Below are positions 52,581-61,725 of a DNA stretch of 64,000 nt, in pieces. Source of the stretch: Regnicoccus_A sp014224355 (GTDB taxonomy: Bacteria; Cyanobacteriota; Cyanobacteriia; PCC-6307; Cyanobiaceae); contig NZ_CP154799.1 of the NCBI RefSeq assembly GCF_050920705.1, forward strand, positions 1,674,001-1,738,000, given 5' to 3'. Made by a program: the position numbers and the translations under genes. The first letter of the stretch is position 1. Every line of letters starts with the position of its first letter. The notes beneath the pieces were generated by a model, which was not told the origin of the DNA, did not search any database, and was given only the letters and a program-made list of their open reading frames with translations.

Positions 52581-52796
52581 TCAGCTGTACTCGCCCGGCA
52601 TGTCCTGCTTGGTGATCGTCACCCTGCCGATGCGCTGGCCGGAGGAACGCAACACTTCGTCCCCGGAGACGTCGAAGCCCAGGGACGCGGCGATCCTGGC
52701 CACGTCATCGGCGGTCGATGCGCTCAGCACCAGGCGCCTGAGTTCACCATCGTCCTGCACCCGTGCAAGAAAGGCCCTGAGTTGGTCCTGGGACAT
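52581..52796 (-). CDS. Nif11-type leader peptide family protein
   Basis: 71 residues: MSQDQLRAFLARVQDDGELR, then VLSASTADDVARIAASLGFD, the typical Nif11 domain. Such peptides are either leaders of ribosomally made natural products or stand-alone proteins of unknown role in cyanobacteria. The tail is short (RIGRVTITKQDMPGEYS) with no Cys, so it is not an obvious lanthipeptide core. No modification enzyme is adjacent. Confidence 0.7.
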   Translation of the reverse strand: MSQDQLRAFLARVQDDGELRRLVLSASTADDVARIAASLGFDVSGDEVLRSSGQRIGRVTITKQDMPGEYS

Positions 52797-52850
52797 GGCA
52801 GAGCGGGGATCGGGACTGGTGCTTCAGCATGGCCCCCCCGGGTGTGCGGG

Positions 52851-53072
52851 TCACTCCCCCCACTGGCGCAGCAGGTTGGTACAGCTGAGGCTGACCAGAT
52901 CGAAGACCTCATCTTTGCCATCGCGCTGGAAGATCGCCCGCCGCGCTGTGTCGAGCTCGAACAACAGCTCCCGCTGGTCGTCCCGGCGCACCCGGCTCTG
53001 GATCCAGCCCATCGCCGCCAGGCGCACTCCTTCCCGCACCGGCTCCACCCGGTGCAACCGGGTGTTTGGGCA
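52851..53072 (-). pseudogene. PKHD-type hydroxylase (2-oxoglutarate oxygenase) remnant
   Basis: The last ~70 residues (RLHRVEPVREGVRLAAMGWI, QSRVRRDDQRELLFELDTAR, LVSLSCTNLLRQWGE) match the end of PKHD-type hydroxylases, with the second iron-binding His and the 2-oxoglutarate Arg. Upstream, the rest of the fold is broken over several frames between about 53,072 and 53,240 and the first iron-ligand motif is absent, so it is non-functional. It lies just downstream of aroB on the same strand. Confidence 0.65.
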
Positions 53073-53249
53073 CCCCCGGGCATGGCCGAGACGCCCAGCC
53101 CAAGCTCCACGGAGATGGAGAAGCCGTCGATGAGCAGCCCCGAGAGCGAGAAGTCGGGAGATCACGACGGCATGAAGCCCGATGAAGGGGGTGAGGGCGG
53201 CGAGGGAGGCTGATGCGGCGCAAGCGGAGTCAAGCCGCATCCCGAGCCC

Positions 53250-54419
53250 TCAGCCCTGTTCCGCTCCGCTGGATCTGAGCAGCTCTCGGATCCGTTCAGC
53301 ACCCACGTCGTTGCGGATCTCTACCCGGCCGATGGCGCTGGGCAGCACGAAACGCACCTGCCCATCCTTCACTTTTTTATCACTCTGGAGGGTGCGCAGC
53401 ACCGCCTCCGGGTCAAGGGAAGGCAGCCGCATGGGCAGGCCGGCCCTGGCGATCACGGCGCACTGCCGCTGCTGATCGGCGTCGCTCCAGAGGCCCATCG
53501 CCGCGGCCAGCTCGCCGGCTGCCACCATCCCCAGCGCCACCGCCTCCCCGTGGAGGTAGGTGCCGTATCCGCACAGGGTTTCCACCACATGGCCGAGGGT
53601 GTGACCGTAGTTGAGGATGGCGCGCAGTCCACCTTCCCGCTCATCGGCGGCCACCACGCGGGCCTTGGCTGCCGCGGATCGCTCCAGCAGCGTCTGCAGC
53701 AGGGTTTCGCCCACCCCCTCCAGGCTGGAGAGGTCGCCGGCGGCTTCCAGCTCGGCGAACAGCTCCGGATCGCCGATCACGCCGTACTTGATCACCTCGG
53801 CCATGCCAGCGCGGAAGTCCCGCTCCGGCAGTGTGACCAGGGTGCTCGGATCGATCAGCACCAGGCTGGGCTGGTGGAAGGCTCCGATCAGGTTCTTCCC
53901 ACCGGGATGATTCACGCCTGTCTTGCCGCCGATGGAGGCATCCACCATCGCCAGCAACGTGGTGGGCACCTGCACCACGGCAATGCCCCGCAGCCAGGTG
54001 GCGGCGGCGAATCCCGCCATGTCCCCCACCACGCCGCCGCCGAGGGCCACGATCAGGGAGCCCCGCTCCAGCCGGCTGGCCTGGGCCGCGTCATGGATCA
54101 GGGCCACGCTGGCGGGAGTCTTCTGGTCTTCCCCGGCCTCGAGCACCAGCAGGCCGGGATCCAGCTCGGCCATACGCAGACTCTCCAGGGTCTTGCCGCC
54201 ATAAAAGCCCTCCACCACCGGGTTGGTCACCACCAGCACCTTGGTGCCCGCCGCCACTCCACGGGAGCGGATTAGCGGGCCGAGCTGATCGAGGCTGCCA
54301 TCGCCGATCACCACGGGGTAGGGATGGCTGCTCAGGGTCACCTCGATCGTGTGGAGGCGCAGGCCGGCAACGGTCTCGCTGGCGGGCCCGCTGGGCTCGA
54401 TCGAAAGCGTGGGGATCAT
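53250..54419 (-). CDS. aroB: 3-dehydroquinate synthase
   Basis: 389 residues from ATG 54419; a longer frame reaches upstream but overlaps recQ. It catalyses the second step of the shikimate pathway (DAHP to 3-dehydroquinate, NAD+ and Zn2+ dependent). Visible blocks are VIGDGSLDQLGPLI, LIVALGGGVVGDMAGFAAAT, VPTTLLAMVDASIGGKTGVN, LIDPSTLVTLP and NYGHTLGHVVE with Zn-binding His. It follows recQ by 34 bp on the same strand. Confidence 0.95.
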   Translation of the reverse strand: MIPTLSIEPSGPASETVAGLRLHTIEVTLSSHPYPVVIGDGSLDQLGPLIRSRGVAAGTKVLVVTNPVVEGFYGGKTLESLRMAELDPGLLVLEAGEDQKTPASVALIHDAAQASRLERGSLIVALGGGVVGDMAGFAAATWLRGIAVVQVPTTLLAMVDASIGGKTGVNHPGGKNLIGAFHQPSLVLIDPSTLVTLPERDFRAGMAEVIKYGVIGDPELFAELEAAGDLSSLEGVGETLLQTLLERSAAAKARVVAADEREGGLRAILNYGHTLGHVVETLCGYGTYLHGEAVALGMVAAGELAAAMGLWSDADQQRQCAVIARAGLPMRLPSLDPEAVLRTLQSDKKVKDGQVRFVLPSAIGRVEIRNDVGAERIRELLRSSGAEQG

Positions 54420-54453
54420 CGCTGGGCCCGACCCGACTGACTGATGCCTCAGG

Positions 54454-56349
54454 CTAGGCCTGGGCTTCCATCTCCCCATGGCCCTGGATCACCGCCAGCA
54501 CCGCCGCGCCGTAACGCTCCAGCTTGGCCGCGCCGATGCCGCTCACCTGCTCCAGTTCCGCCAGCTCCCCGGGTCGCCTGGCCGCCAGCTCCACCAGCGT
54601 GCGGTCGTGGAACACCACATAGGGGGGCACGCCCTGATCACGGGCCTGTCCCCGGCGCCAGTCCTTGAGGGCCGCGACCAGGCCGGGATCGGCCGCCAGT
54701 TCAGCTGTTCCGCCTGCCCTCGGGGCCTGAGGCTGCCGTCCGCTGCGGCTTCGATCCGCGGCCTGCTTCCGCTCCAGGCGTGGCGGGGTGGCGGGCAGCT
54801 CCAGGGTCAGCTCCCCCCGCAGCAGGGACCGCACGCGGGCTTCTTCTCCCCAGCGCAGACCGCCGCGGCCGTCGGGCACCGGCTCAAGCCATCCCTGGCT
54901 GGTGAGCTGCCGCAGCAGTGTGCGCCACTGGTCGCGGTCCAGCTCTTTGCCGATGCCGTACACACTCAGGCTCTGGTGGCCCAGGGAGCGCACCCGGGCA
55001 GTGTCGGCCCCCAGCAGCACATCCGTGAGGTGGGCCGCCCCGAAGCGCTGGCCAGTGCGGTAGACGGCCGAGAGCGCCATCTGGGCCGCCACGGTCCGGT
55101 CTTCCAGCACCTGGGGCTCGAGGCAGCGGTCGCAGTTGCCGCAGGGCTCGGCCAGGGTTTCGCCCAGATGGGCCAGCAGCAACTGGCGGCGGCACCCCGG
55201 CGCTTCGGTGAAGCCCACCAGGGCGTCGAGCTTGCCGTGCTCGATCCGCTTCTGGCCGGCCTCGGCATCAGACTCCTCGATGAAACGACGCAGCTGGGGC
55301 ACATCCCCTGGCCCATGCACCATCCAGGCGGTGGCCGGCAGACCGTCCCGGCCCGCACGGCCGGTTTCCTGGTAGTAGGCCTCCAGGCTCTTGGGCAGAT
55401 CCAGATGGGCGACGAAGCGCACGTCCGGTTTGTCGATGCCCATGCCGAAGGCGATCGTGGCCACCACCACCACGCCATTGTCGTTGCGGAAGCGGCTGAG
55501 GGCGCCGGAGCGCTGGCCGGCATCCATCCCGGCGTGGTAGGCCACGGCGTCGTGGCCGGCATCGCGCAGCAGGGCGGCGAAGCGGTCCACACGGCTGCGG
55601 GAACGGGCATACACGATCCCCGCTTCAGCGCGGAAGTCCTGCAGGAATGCCAGCAGCTGCTCCCTGGACTCCTGTTTCGGCCGCAGCAGGTAGCGGATGT
55701 TGGGGCGGTCGAAGCTGGCCAGGAACACCCGTCCCTGCTCGAGGGCCAGGCGCTCGATGATCTCTCCGCGGGTGCGGGGATCGGCGGTGGCGGTCAGGGC
55801 CAGCCGGGGAACCTGCGGGAACTGCTGGGCCAGGGTCTTCAGCTGCAGGTACTCGGGGCGGAAGTCGTGGCCCCACTGCGAGACGCAGTGGGCCTCGTCG
55901 ATGGCGAACAGGGCCAGGGGCCTCTCCTGCAGCCGCTCGAGCAGATCGCCGGCGAGCAAGCGCTCAGGTGAGACGTAGAGTAGATCCAGTCCGCCCTGGT
56001 GGAGAGAGCGCCAGAGGGCGCTGGCGGCCTCGCCGGTGAGGCCGGAGTGCAGGGCGGCCGCCCGCACCCCGGCCTGGCGCAGGGCCTGCACCTGGTCATC
56101 CATCAGCGCGATCAGGGGGGAGACCACCACCGCCAGGCCCTCCAGGCAGAGGGCCGGCACCTGATAGCAGAGCGATTTGCCTCCGCCTGTGGGCATCAGC
56201 ACCAGGCCTGATCCTCCGGCGATCACATGGCGCACGATCGCCTCCTGGGGACCACGGAAGTGGTCGTAGCCGAACACCTCACGCAGCACCTGCAGCGGGT
56301 CGCTGCCGCTGAAGCTGCTCTGCACGGCCGTGGTCCCGTCAAGGTTCAT
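54454..56349 (-). CDS. recQ: ATP-dependent DNA helicase RecQ
   Basis: 631 residues. Walker A LMPTGGGKSLCYQVPAL near residue 55, DEAH box FAIDEAHCVSQWGHDFRP near 152, and SF2 late motifs FGMGIDKPDVRFV and QETGRAGRDG. A zinc-binding region follows (GCRRQLLLAHLGE...CGNCDRCLEP), then a winged-helix region and a C-terminal HRDC domain (PPYVVFHDRTLVELAARRPG). It unwinds recombination and replication intermediates. It is divergent from the ABC permease with a 14-bp gap between starts. Confidence 0.95.
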   Translation of the reverse strand: MNLDGTTAVQSSFSGSDPLQVLREVFGYDHFRGPQEAIVRHVIAGGSGLVLMPTGGGKSLCYQVPALCLEGLAVVVSPLIALMDDQVQALRQAGVRAAALHSGLTGEAASALWRSLHQGGLDLLYVSPERLLAGDLLERLQERPLALFAIDEAHCVSQWGHDFRPEYLQLKTLAQQFPQVPRLALTATADPRTRGEIIERLALEQGRVFLASFDRPNIRYLLRPKQESREQLLAFLQDFRAEAGIVYARSRSRVDRFAALLRDAGHDAVAYHAGMDAGQRSGALSRFRNDNGVVVVATIAFGMGIDKPDVRFVAHLDLPKSLEAYYQETGRAGRDGLPATAWMVHGPGDVPQLRRFIEESDAEAGQKRIEHGKLDALVGFTEAPGCRRQLLLAHLGETLAEPCGNCDRCLEPQVLEDRTVAAQMALSAVYRTGQRFGAAHLTDVLLGADTARVRSLGHQSLSVYGIGKELDRDQWRTLLRQLTSQGWLEPVPDGRGGLRWGEEARVRSLLRGELTLELPATPPRLERKQAADRSRSGRQPQAPRAGGTAELAADPGLVAALKDWRRGQARDQGVPPYVVFHDRTLVELAARRPGELAELEQVSGIGAAKLERYGAAVLAVIQGHGEMEAQA

Positions 56350-56363
56350 CCCACAATGGCGCC

Positions 56364-57287
56364 ATGGATGGTTCCCGCTCTTCCGCCCCTCCGGTCCGCC
56401 GGTCTCCCGCCTGGTTGGGACGCAGCGCCACGGCCTGGGGCTTTCTCAGCCCGGCTCTGCTGCTGCTGAGCGTCTCGGTGCTGATTCCGGCCGCGATGGC
56501 CCTGGTGATCAGCTTCACCGCCACCGGCCTCGACGTGAGCGAGCCGTTGCGCTTCGTCGGTCTGGCCAACATCCGCCGCCTGCTGGCCGACCCGGTCTTC
56601 CTGCAGGTGCTGATCACCACCTTCCTCTATCTGATCGGCGTGGTGCCTCCGATCGTGCTGGGGTCCCTCACCCTGGCCGTGCTGGTGAACCGCCAGCTGC
56701 CTGGGATCCACCTGTTCCGCGCCGCCTTTTACACCCCGGTGCTGGTGTCGATCGTGGTGGCGGCCATCGCCTTCCGCTGGCTGTACGCCGAGAATGGCCT
56801 GGTCAACGGCTGGCTGGCGGCCTGGCTGGGGGATGCTTTCACGCCGATCGGCTTTCTCACCACCCCCTGGCTGGCCCTGCCCGCCGTGATGCTTGTGACC
56901 CTCTGGAAGGGCCTCGGCTATTACATGGTGATCTTTCTCTCGGGCCTGCAGGGCATTGCTCCGGAGCTCTATGAAGCCGCTGCCCTCGATGGCAGTGAGG
57001 GCTGGAGGCGCCATCTCGACATCACCCTGCCCCTGCTCAGGCCCTACCTCACTCTGGTGGGGGTGATTTCCGCGATCGCCGCCACCAAGGTGTTCGAGGA
57101 GGTGTATCTGATGACCCAGGGGGGGCCGGCGGAGTCCACCCGCACCCTCGTTTACTACGTCTACGACCAGGCCTTTTCCGAGCTGGAGATCAGCTATGCC
57201 TGCACGGTGGGTCTTGCCCTGTTCCTGATCGTGCTGATCTTCAGCCTGCTGCGCTTCCTGGCGGTGGGGGACAAGAGTTTCAGCTGA
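56364..57287 (+). CDS. Carbohydrate ABC transporter permease (MalF/UgpA type)
   Basis: 307 residues with six membrane helices (SPALLLLSVSVLIPAAMALV, FLYLIGVVPPIVLGSLTLAV and others). The cytoplasmic EAA loop is ELYEAAALDGSEGWRRHLDI, ending TLPLLRPYL, the coupling motif for the ATPase. In cyanobacteria such permeases serve glucosylglycerol/sucrose-type (Ggt) uptake, but the partner permease, binding protein and ATPase are not adjacent, so the substrate is not fixed. Confidence 0.85.
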   Translation: MDGSRSSAPPVRRSPAWLGRSATAWGFLSPALLLLSVSVLIPAAMALVISFTATGLDVSEPLRFVGLANIRRLLADPVFLQVLITTFLYLIGVVPPIVLGSLTLAVLVNRQLPGIHLFRAAFYTPVLVSIVVAAIAFRWLYAENGLVNGWLAAWLGDAFTPIGFLTTPWLALPAVMLVTLWKGLGYYMVIFLSGLQGIAPELYEAAALDGSEGWRRHLDITLPLLRPYLTLVGVISAIAATKVFEEVYLMTQGGPAESTRTLVYYVYDQAFSELEISYACTVGLALFLIVLIFSLLRFLAVGDKSFS

Positions 57288-57371
57288 GGGCGTCCACGCC
57301 GCTGGTCAGGGGAGTGGCAAGCTGCTCAATCGGCACGCGGCCCCTGTGGGGTGTCGTCCTGGAGGTGAGGG

Positions 57372-58622
57372 ATGAGCGGCAGTATCGGGGTGGTGGGGGG
57401 CGGCCAGCTCGCCTGGATGCTGGCTGCGGCAGCTCGGGAGCAGGGCATTGAGCTCCACGTCCAGACCCCCGCTCTCACCGATCCCGCCGCCCGGCTGGCC
57501 AGCAGTGTGGTGCGTGCCCCTCTTGATGATCTGGAGGCCACCCGCCGCCTGGCCGAGAAGGCCTCGGCGATCAGTTTCGAGAACGAATGGCTCGATCTCG
57601 ACGCCCTCGCCCCGCTCGAGCAGCAGGGTGTGGTGTTCATCCCCCGCCTGGAGTCCCTGGCGGATCTGGTCTGCAAACGTCAGCAGCGACTGCTGCTGGA
57701 GCGGTTGCGCCTGCCGTCGCCCCGCTGGTTTCCACTCGAGCAGGTGCTGATCCCCCCGGCACCGGCTGAGGAGGATGAAGCGATGCAGGCCGAGGCCGAT
57801 CAGGACGCCGGCGGAGAGCAGGAGCCGGAGCCACCCCTGACGCCGCAGTTGCCGGCGGGGTTTGACTTCCCGCTGATGGCCAAGGCGGCGAGGGGGGGCT
57901 ACGACGGCCGCGGTACCCGGGTGATCCGCAGTCAGCAGGAGCTGGAGGCCCTGATCGAGTCGGTGGATCCTGGCCTCTGGCTGTTGGAGGACCTGGTGGC
58001 CTTCGAGCAGGAGCTGGCCATGGTGGCCTGTCGCGACCACCAAGGCGCGGTGCAGTGCTATCCCCTGGTGGAGACCCACCAGCACGATCAGGTCTGCGAC
58101 TGGGTGCTGGCCCCTGCCGCCGCCAACCAGGCGGTGCAGGCCCGGGCCCGCAATGTGGCGGCCTCGCTGCTGGCCGCCCTTGAGTATGTGGGAGTGCTCT
58201 CGATCGAGTTCTTCTACGGACCTTCAGGGCTGCTGATCAACGAGCTGGCGCCAAGGACCCACAACTCCGGCCATTACACGATCGAGGCGACCCGCACCAG
58301 TCAGTTCGCCCAGCAGGTGCGCCTCGTTTCAGGGCAACCCCTGGGGGACATCACCATGGAGCTGAACGGCGCGCTGATGGTGAACCTGCTGGGCTTCGAG
58401 ACCTCCACCGCGGCCTACGCCAGGCAACGCCAGGCTCTGGAGGCTCTGCCCGATGCCAGCCTGCACTGGTACGGCAAGCGTCTGGCCAGGCCTGGGCGCA
58501 AGCTGGGCCACATCACCCTGGTGCTCAAGGCCACGGACGCAGCCGAGCGGGCCCTTGAGGCAGAAATCCGTCTGGCTGAGGTGCGCGCGATCTGGCCGCT
58601 GCCACCGGAGCGGACCCCTTAG
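57372..58622 (+). CDS. purK: 5-(carboxyamino)imidazole ribonucleotide synthase
   Basis: 416 residues, ATP-grasp fold. It converts AIR, bicarbonate and ATP to N5-CAIR in purine synthesis. Key blocks are IGVVGGGQLAWMLAAAAREQ, AKAARGGYDGRGTRV, LLEDLVAFEQELAMVACRD and GLLINELAPRTHNSGHYTIE. An acidic Ala/Glu insertion (about residues 133-158) interrupts the central domain and makes it longer than the ~360-380 usual. The start is preceded by GGAGGTGAGG. Confidence 0.93.
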   Translation: MSGSIGVVGGGQLAWMLAAAAREQGIELHVQTPALTDPAARLASSVVRAPLDDLEATRRLAEKASAISFENEWLDLDALAPLEQQGVVFIPRLESLADLVCKRQQRLLLERLRLPSPRWFPLEQVLIPPAPAEEDEAMQAEADQDAGGEQEPEPPLTPQLPAGFDFPLMAKAARGGYDGRGTRVIRSQQELEALIESVDPGLWLLEDLVAFEQELAMVACRDHQGAVQCYPLVETHQHDQVCDWVLAPAAANQAVQARARNVAASLLAALEYVGVLSIEFFYGPSGLLINELAPRTHNSGHYTIEATRTSQFAQQVRLVSGQPLGDITMELNGALMVNLLGFETSTAAYARQRQALEALPDASLHWYGKRLARPGRKLGHITLVLKATDAAERALEAEIRLAEVRAIWPLPPERTP

Positions 58623-58813
58623 AGTTTGCAAGGACTGCTGTGTTGGTGACTGCCTTTCACAGTTTCTGATCTGACTCCCTCTTCGACGTGGGTGGTCTGT
58701 CGTGACGGTGACGTACACCGGCCTCGTTGCCGGAAACGAAACCCCACTTTGACTGCCCCTCTGGTACTACCAGGTCGAACACTGGGGCAAGACGGCACAG
58801 CGGTTCACCCTTT

Positions 58814-59095
58814 TCATCCCTTCCGGCAGAGGCGATCCAGACACTCCTGGAGTTGGTCTCTCGGCCAGGACGTGACCACGAACACTTCCTGGGCGGTGCT
58901 GCCGCGCCTGGCCAGCAGCTTGAACCCTCCGTTGATCGGGATCGACACCCGCAGCCGCAGGCGCGGGCTGTGCCCCTTCACCCGGCTGATCACGGCCGGG
59001 GTGATGGTGTCGATGCCTTCCTCCCGGGCCAGCACCTTGAGTACGGGGATCAGGCCCTCCAGGTAGGTGCTGTGGGTGATCACAACCCGACCCAT
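58814..59095 (-). CDS. DUF2103 family protein (predicted metal-binding)
   Basis: 93 residues from ATG 59095: MGRVVITHSTYLEGLIPVLK, then REEGIDTITPAVISRVKGHS and LLARRGSTAQEVFVVTSWPR. This matches the DUF2103 family of small cyanobacterial proteins annotated as predicted metal-binding. A longer frame to 59,236 is rejected because the divergent gene starts there. The ~190 bp between purK and this stop contain no convincing gene. Confidence 0.75.
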   Translation of the reverse strand: MGRVVITHSTYLEGLIPVLKVLAREEGIDTITPAVISRVKGHSPRLRLRVSIPINGGFKLLARRGSTAQEVFVVTSWPRDQLQECLDRLCRKG

Positions 59096-59162
59096 GGGTA
59101 TTTCTCCCCAATGGTCAACTGTAGGTGGGCTGGCTAAGACAAGAGGGCCTCGCCGAGCCTCG

Positions 59163-59393
59163 GTGGACCTGACACGCACATCGCTCAGCCTCGAGCTCAG
59201 CCGGCAACTCGGCGAGGCCGTTGAGGTGCTCACCATGGCCCAGCCCCTGCGCCGGCAGGTGAGCGGCCTGGCGGTCTGCTCCGGGCGGCTGTTCAGCTAC
59301 GTGCTCGACAGAAGGGCTCTGAGCCTGCAGGTGCGCAACCTGCTGATGTTCACCGTCCGTCCGCAGGAGGAGGCGCTGCCGGGGCTGGCCTGA
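59163..59393 (+). CDS. Small conserved-type hypothetical protein
   Basis: 76 residues from GTG 59163: LSLELSRQLGEAVEVLTMAQ, PLRRQVSGLAVCSGRLFSYV, LDRRALSLQVRNLLMFTV. Highly regular helical pattern. It lies between DUF2103 and clpS in a compact neighbourhood. An upstream-extended form exists but would overlap the DUF2103 gene. Function unknown. Confidence 0.5.
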   Translation: MDLTRTSLSLELSRQLGEAVEVLTMAQPLRRQVSGLAVCSGRLFSYVLDRRALSLQVRNLLMFTVRPQEEALPGLA

Positions 59394-59420
59394 GCCTTGG
59401 GTGGGCCTGAGCGTCCCGAA

Positions 59421-59711
59421 TCACTCCCGCTCGAGCGGGGCCATCGTCAGGCCCTCCTGGCCCAGTTGCTGGTGGTGCAGCTCGGCCTGCTCCTGGGGCC
59501 CACTCCAGACCACCGCGGAACCCCCGCGATCGATCTGATGGGCCAGCTCCCAGGCGCGGTCGGGTCCCATGCCCGGCAGGTAGCGCACCAGGCAGTTCAC
59601 CACGTGCTGGAACGTGTTGACGTCGTCGTCGAGCACCACGACCCTGAAGTGGGGATAGGGCTGGCGAAGGCGGATTCCCGCCGGGATCGTCTGGGCTCCC
59701 GGGGTTGCCAT
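59421..59711 (-). CDS. clpS: ATP-dependent Clp protease adaptor ClpS
   Basis: 96 residues. The core FRVVVLDDDVNTFQHVVNCL, then a helix region and ELAHQIDRGGSAVVWSG and EQAELHHQQL are the ClpS fold that binds N-degron residues and delivers substrates to ClpAP/ClpCP. It is convergent with the small gene on the left and divergent from petN. The genome also carries clpP nearby (62,598). Confidence 0.9.
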   Translation of the reverse strand: MATPGAQTIPAGIRLRQPYPHFRVVVLDDDVNTFQHVVNCLVRYLPGMGPDRAWELAHQIDRGGSAVVWSGPQEQAELHHQQLGQEGLTMAPLERE

Positions 59712-59778
59712 CGTTGTTCTGCGGCTGGTGGCGACTCACACTAGGTAAACTCTCGATAACCGTTGCTGGGGCGCCCCC

Positions 59779-59880
59779 ATGCTCATCACCCTCGCCTGGG
59801 CTTCCCTGGCTGCCCTCTTCAGTTTTTCGATCGCCATGGTCGTCTGGGGTCGCAACGGCGACGGCACGATCAACTTCTGA
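59779..59880 (+). CDS. petN: Cytochrome b6f complex subunit PetN
   Basis: 33 residues: MLITLAWASLAALFSFSIAM then VVWGRNGDGTINF. This is nearly identical to the known cyanobacterial/chloroplast PetN, a one-helix subunit needed for b6f stability in the thylakoid membrane. It is easily missed because of its size. A second one-helix gene follows 27 bp later. Confidence 0.95.
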   Translation: MLITLAWASLAALFSFSIAMVVWGRNGDGTINF

Positions 59881-59907
59881 TCCACCAAGGGATCGCTTCT
59901 CACCCGG

Positions 59908-60081
59908 ATGCCTGAACTCCCACTCACCAGCACCAATGTCCTGGCGCTGACCGCCTCTGTGCTGCTGGTCTTCGTCACGGGAGGAGTGATCTATCTCTCA
60001 GCGGTCGAGTGGCGTGATCGTCGCCGAGCCAGCCGTGGCTCACGCCCGGCATCCGGTCGTCTCTCCTCCGGTCGGCGGTGA
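59908..60081 (+). CDS. Small one-helix membrane protein
   Basis: 57 residues from ATG 59908: TSTNVLALTASVLLVFVTGG, VIYLSAVEWRDRRRASRGSR. One membrane helix followed by an Arg/Ser-rich basic tail. It lies directly after petN and could share its transcript. No family recognised. Confidence 0.65.
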   Translation: MPELPLTSTNVLALTASVLLVFVTGGVIYLSAVEWRDRRRASRGSRPASGRLSSGRR

Positions 60082-60212
60082 CGCGGGCGAGGCCCGCCTG
60101 CATCCATGGCCCCCTGGTTCGTGAATCACCCGCCGAGCTGGCTGAAGCCCGCTCCAGATGACTCCTGGGCACGGTGGCGCACCACGCTGTCTGTCATGCC
60201 CTCCCCCCACTG

Positions 60213-61700
60213 ATGACCCTCTCCCTGCCCCGTTGGAAGGGTGGTCTGCCCTGGCCTCCTCGGCTTGGGCCTCTGCCGATCACCTCGGCCGTGATCGCTC
60301 TGCTGGTGCTCGCCCCGGCCAGCCAGCTCCACCGTTTTCCCCGCTCGAACGCCGAGGGGCTGGAGCGGGTGGTGGCGATGGCCACGCTGGTTCAGAGCTT
60401 TCAGTCGACTGATGTGCGGCCGGTGCCCCTCCTGTGGCAGGAGCGTCTTGGAGCTGAGCCGGCCGCCAGGCTCTGGGCCCGCCAGCGGGGACCCTGGTGG
60501 CAGTTCTGGGGCCGGGAAGGGTCCGCCCACCTGGTGGTGCCGGCCCGGCTGTTCGGCCCTCAGGCCAGCATGGCCCTGCCGGAGGGGGCCCTGCGGGTGG
60601 ACGATCTGGTGGTGATCGCTCCCGATCCCCTCTCCGAGCAGACCCTCCAGCAGCAACTGACCCGCACCTCCCGCCCGCCCCGCGGCCTGGAGCAACGCTG
60701 CGTGAACCTGTTGCGAAGTCGCCAGGCCGTGGTCTGGACCAAGCTGGCCCTGGCCCAGATCTCGGGTGACCTCGCCCCGCTTCTGCAGGGATTCCAGCAG
60801 GGCTGTCTCACAGTCAGCGCCGAGGCTGATGGCCTCTACTGGCAGGGAGAGGCCAGTGCCAAGCCAGATTCGGTGGTAGCGGCATCGCCGCAGCCTCCTG
60901 AGCCGGCCCGCAGCCGGGAGCCCCTGCCGGAGAATCTGCTGCTGGAGGTGGCCGGGGCACGGCTTGATCAGTTGCTGGAGGCCCTGCTCAGCAACGCCGT
61001 GATCCGGCAGCCGCTGATGGATCGCTATGGCCTTGACCAGACGGCCCTGGAGCGATTGAAGGGCACCCCGTTCCTGCTGAGGCTCAGGCCCCAGTCCAAG
61101 GGCCCCTTTCTGGCCTCTCTGGAATTGCAACTGGCGGTGGGCGAGGACCGCTCAGGCTGGACAGGTTGGCTGGCGACGCTGCGCCAGGCCCTGGAGAGCC
61201 AGGGTCTGAGCGATCAGCGCTCCAGCACCGGCAAGTCCGGGGCGAGCGCCGTGCAGGCGAAGCTGCCCAGCAGCCTCTGGCTGCGCGAAGACGGCACTCC
61301 ATTGGGCGGCTGGCGCTGGGTGGTGCCGGCATCCGGTGGTGCCCCTGAGCTGCTGTTCGTGCTCGGCGCCGGGCTTCCGGGGGGAGAGCGCTTCCCAGCG
61401 GCCATGGCTCCGGCGGGTGGGGGGCTCAGTCTGCGGGCCAGGCCTTCAGCCCTCTCCGAGCTTGGCTTGCTGCCCCCGGATCTGCCCGCGGTGGCCAGGC
61501 GCTCCAGCCAACTGGAGATGGTCTCCGCTCCGGCGGGAGCGTCCAGATCAGGGGCCGGCAGCTCCCAGGGCAGCGGGTCCGGGCTGTCGTGGCTGTGGGG
61601 TTCCTTGCGTCTGGAGCTCTCCCCGGCGAGCCCGCCAAGGATCTCCCCACTGAACCCAGCACCGAAGGCGAAGGATCCCCCTCAGCCGGGCGAGCGCTGA
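60213..61700 (+). CDS. Cyanobacterial hypothetical protein
   Basis: 495 residues from ATG 60213. A single N-terminal hydrophobic segment (LPITSAVIALLVLAPASQLH) acts as signal or anchor. The rest is Pro/Leu-rich (GAEPAARLWARQRGPWWQFW, LEQRCVNLLRSRQAVVWTKL, FLLRLRPQSKGPFLASLELQ) without a recognised catalytic motif; the C-terminal ~100 residues are Ser/Gly/Pro-rich. I do not recognise a named domain. Convergent with thf1. Confidence 0.65.
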   Translation: MTLSLPRWKGGLPWPPRLGPLPITSAVIALLVLAPASQLHRFPRSNAEGLERVVAMATLVQSFQSTDVRPVPLLWQERLGAEPAARLWARQRGPWWQFWGREGSAHLVVPARLFGPQASMALPEGALRVDDLVVIAPDPLSEQTLQQQLTRTSRPPRGLEQRCVNLLRSRQAVVWTKLALAQISGDLAPLLQGFQQGCLTVSAEADGLYWQGEASAKPDSVVAASPQPPEPARSREPLPENLLLEVAGARLDQLLEALLSNAVIRQPLMDRYGLDQTALERLKGTPFLLRLRPQSKGPFLASLELQLAVGEDRSGWTGWLATLRQALESQGLSDQRSSTGKSGASAVQAKLPSSLWLREDGTPLGGWRWVVPASGGAPELLFVLGAGLPGGERFPAAMAPAGGGLSLRARPSALSELGLLPPDLPAVARRSSQLEMVSAPAGASRSGAGSSQGSGSGLSWLWGSLRLELSPASPPRISPLNPAPKAKDPPQPGER

Positions 61701-61725
61701 GCAGGCCCCTGTCGGTGTCGGATCC

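Noticed and set aside
60126..61130. Leftward 334-codon frame over the hypothetical protein at 60,213
   Set aside because: The forward frame has a signal-like N-terminus and normal start; the reverse frame is Gln/His/Arg-rich shadow sequence.
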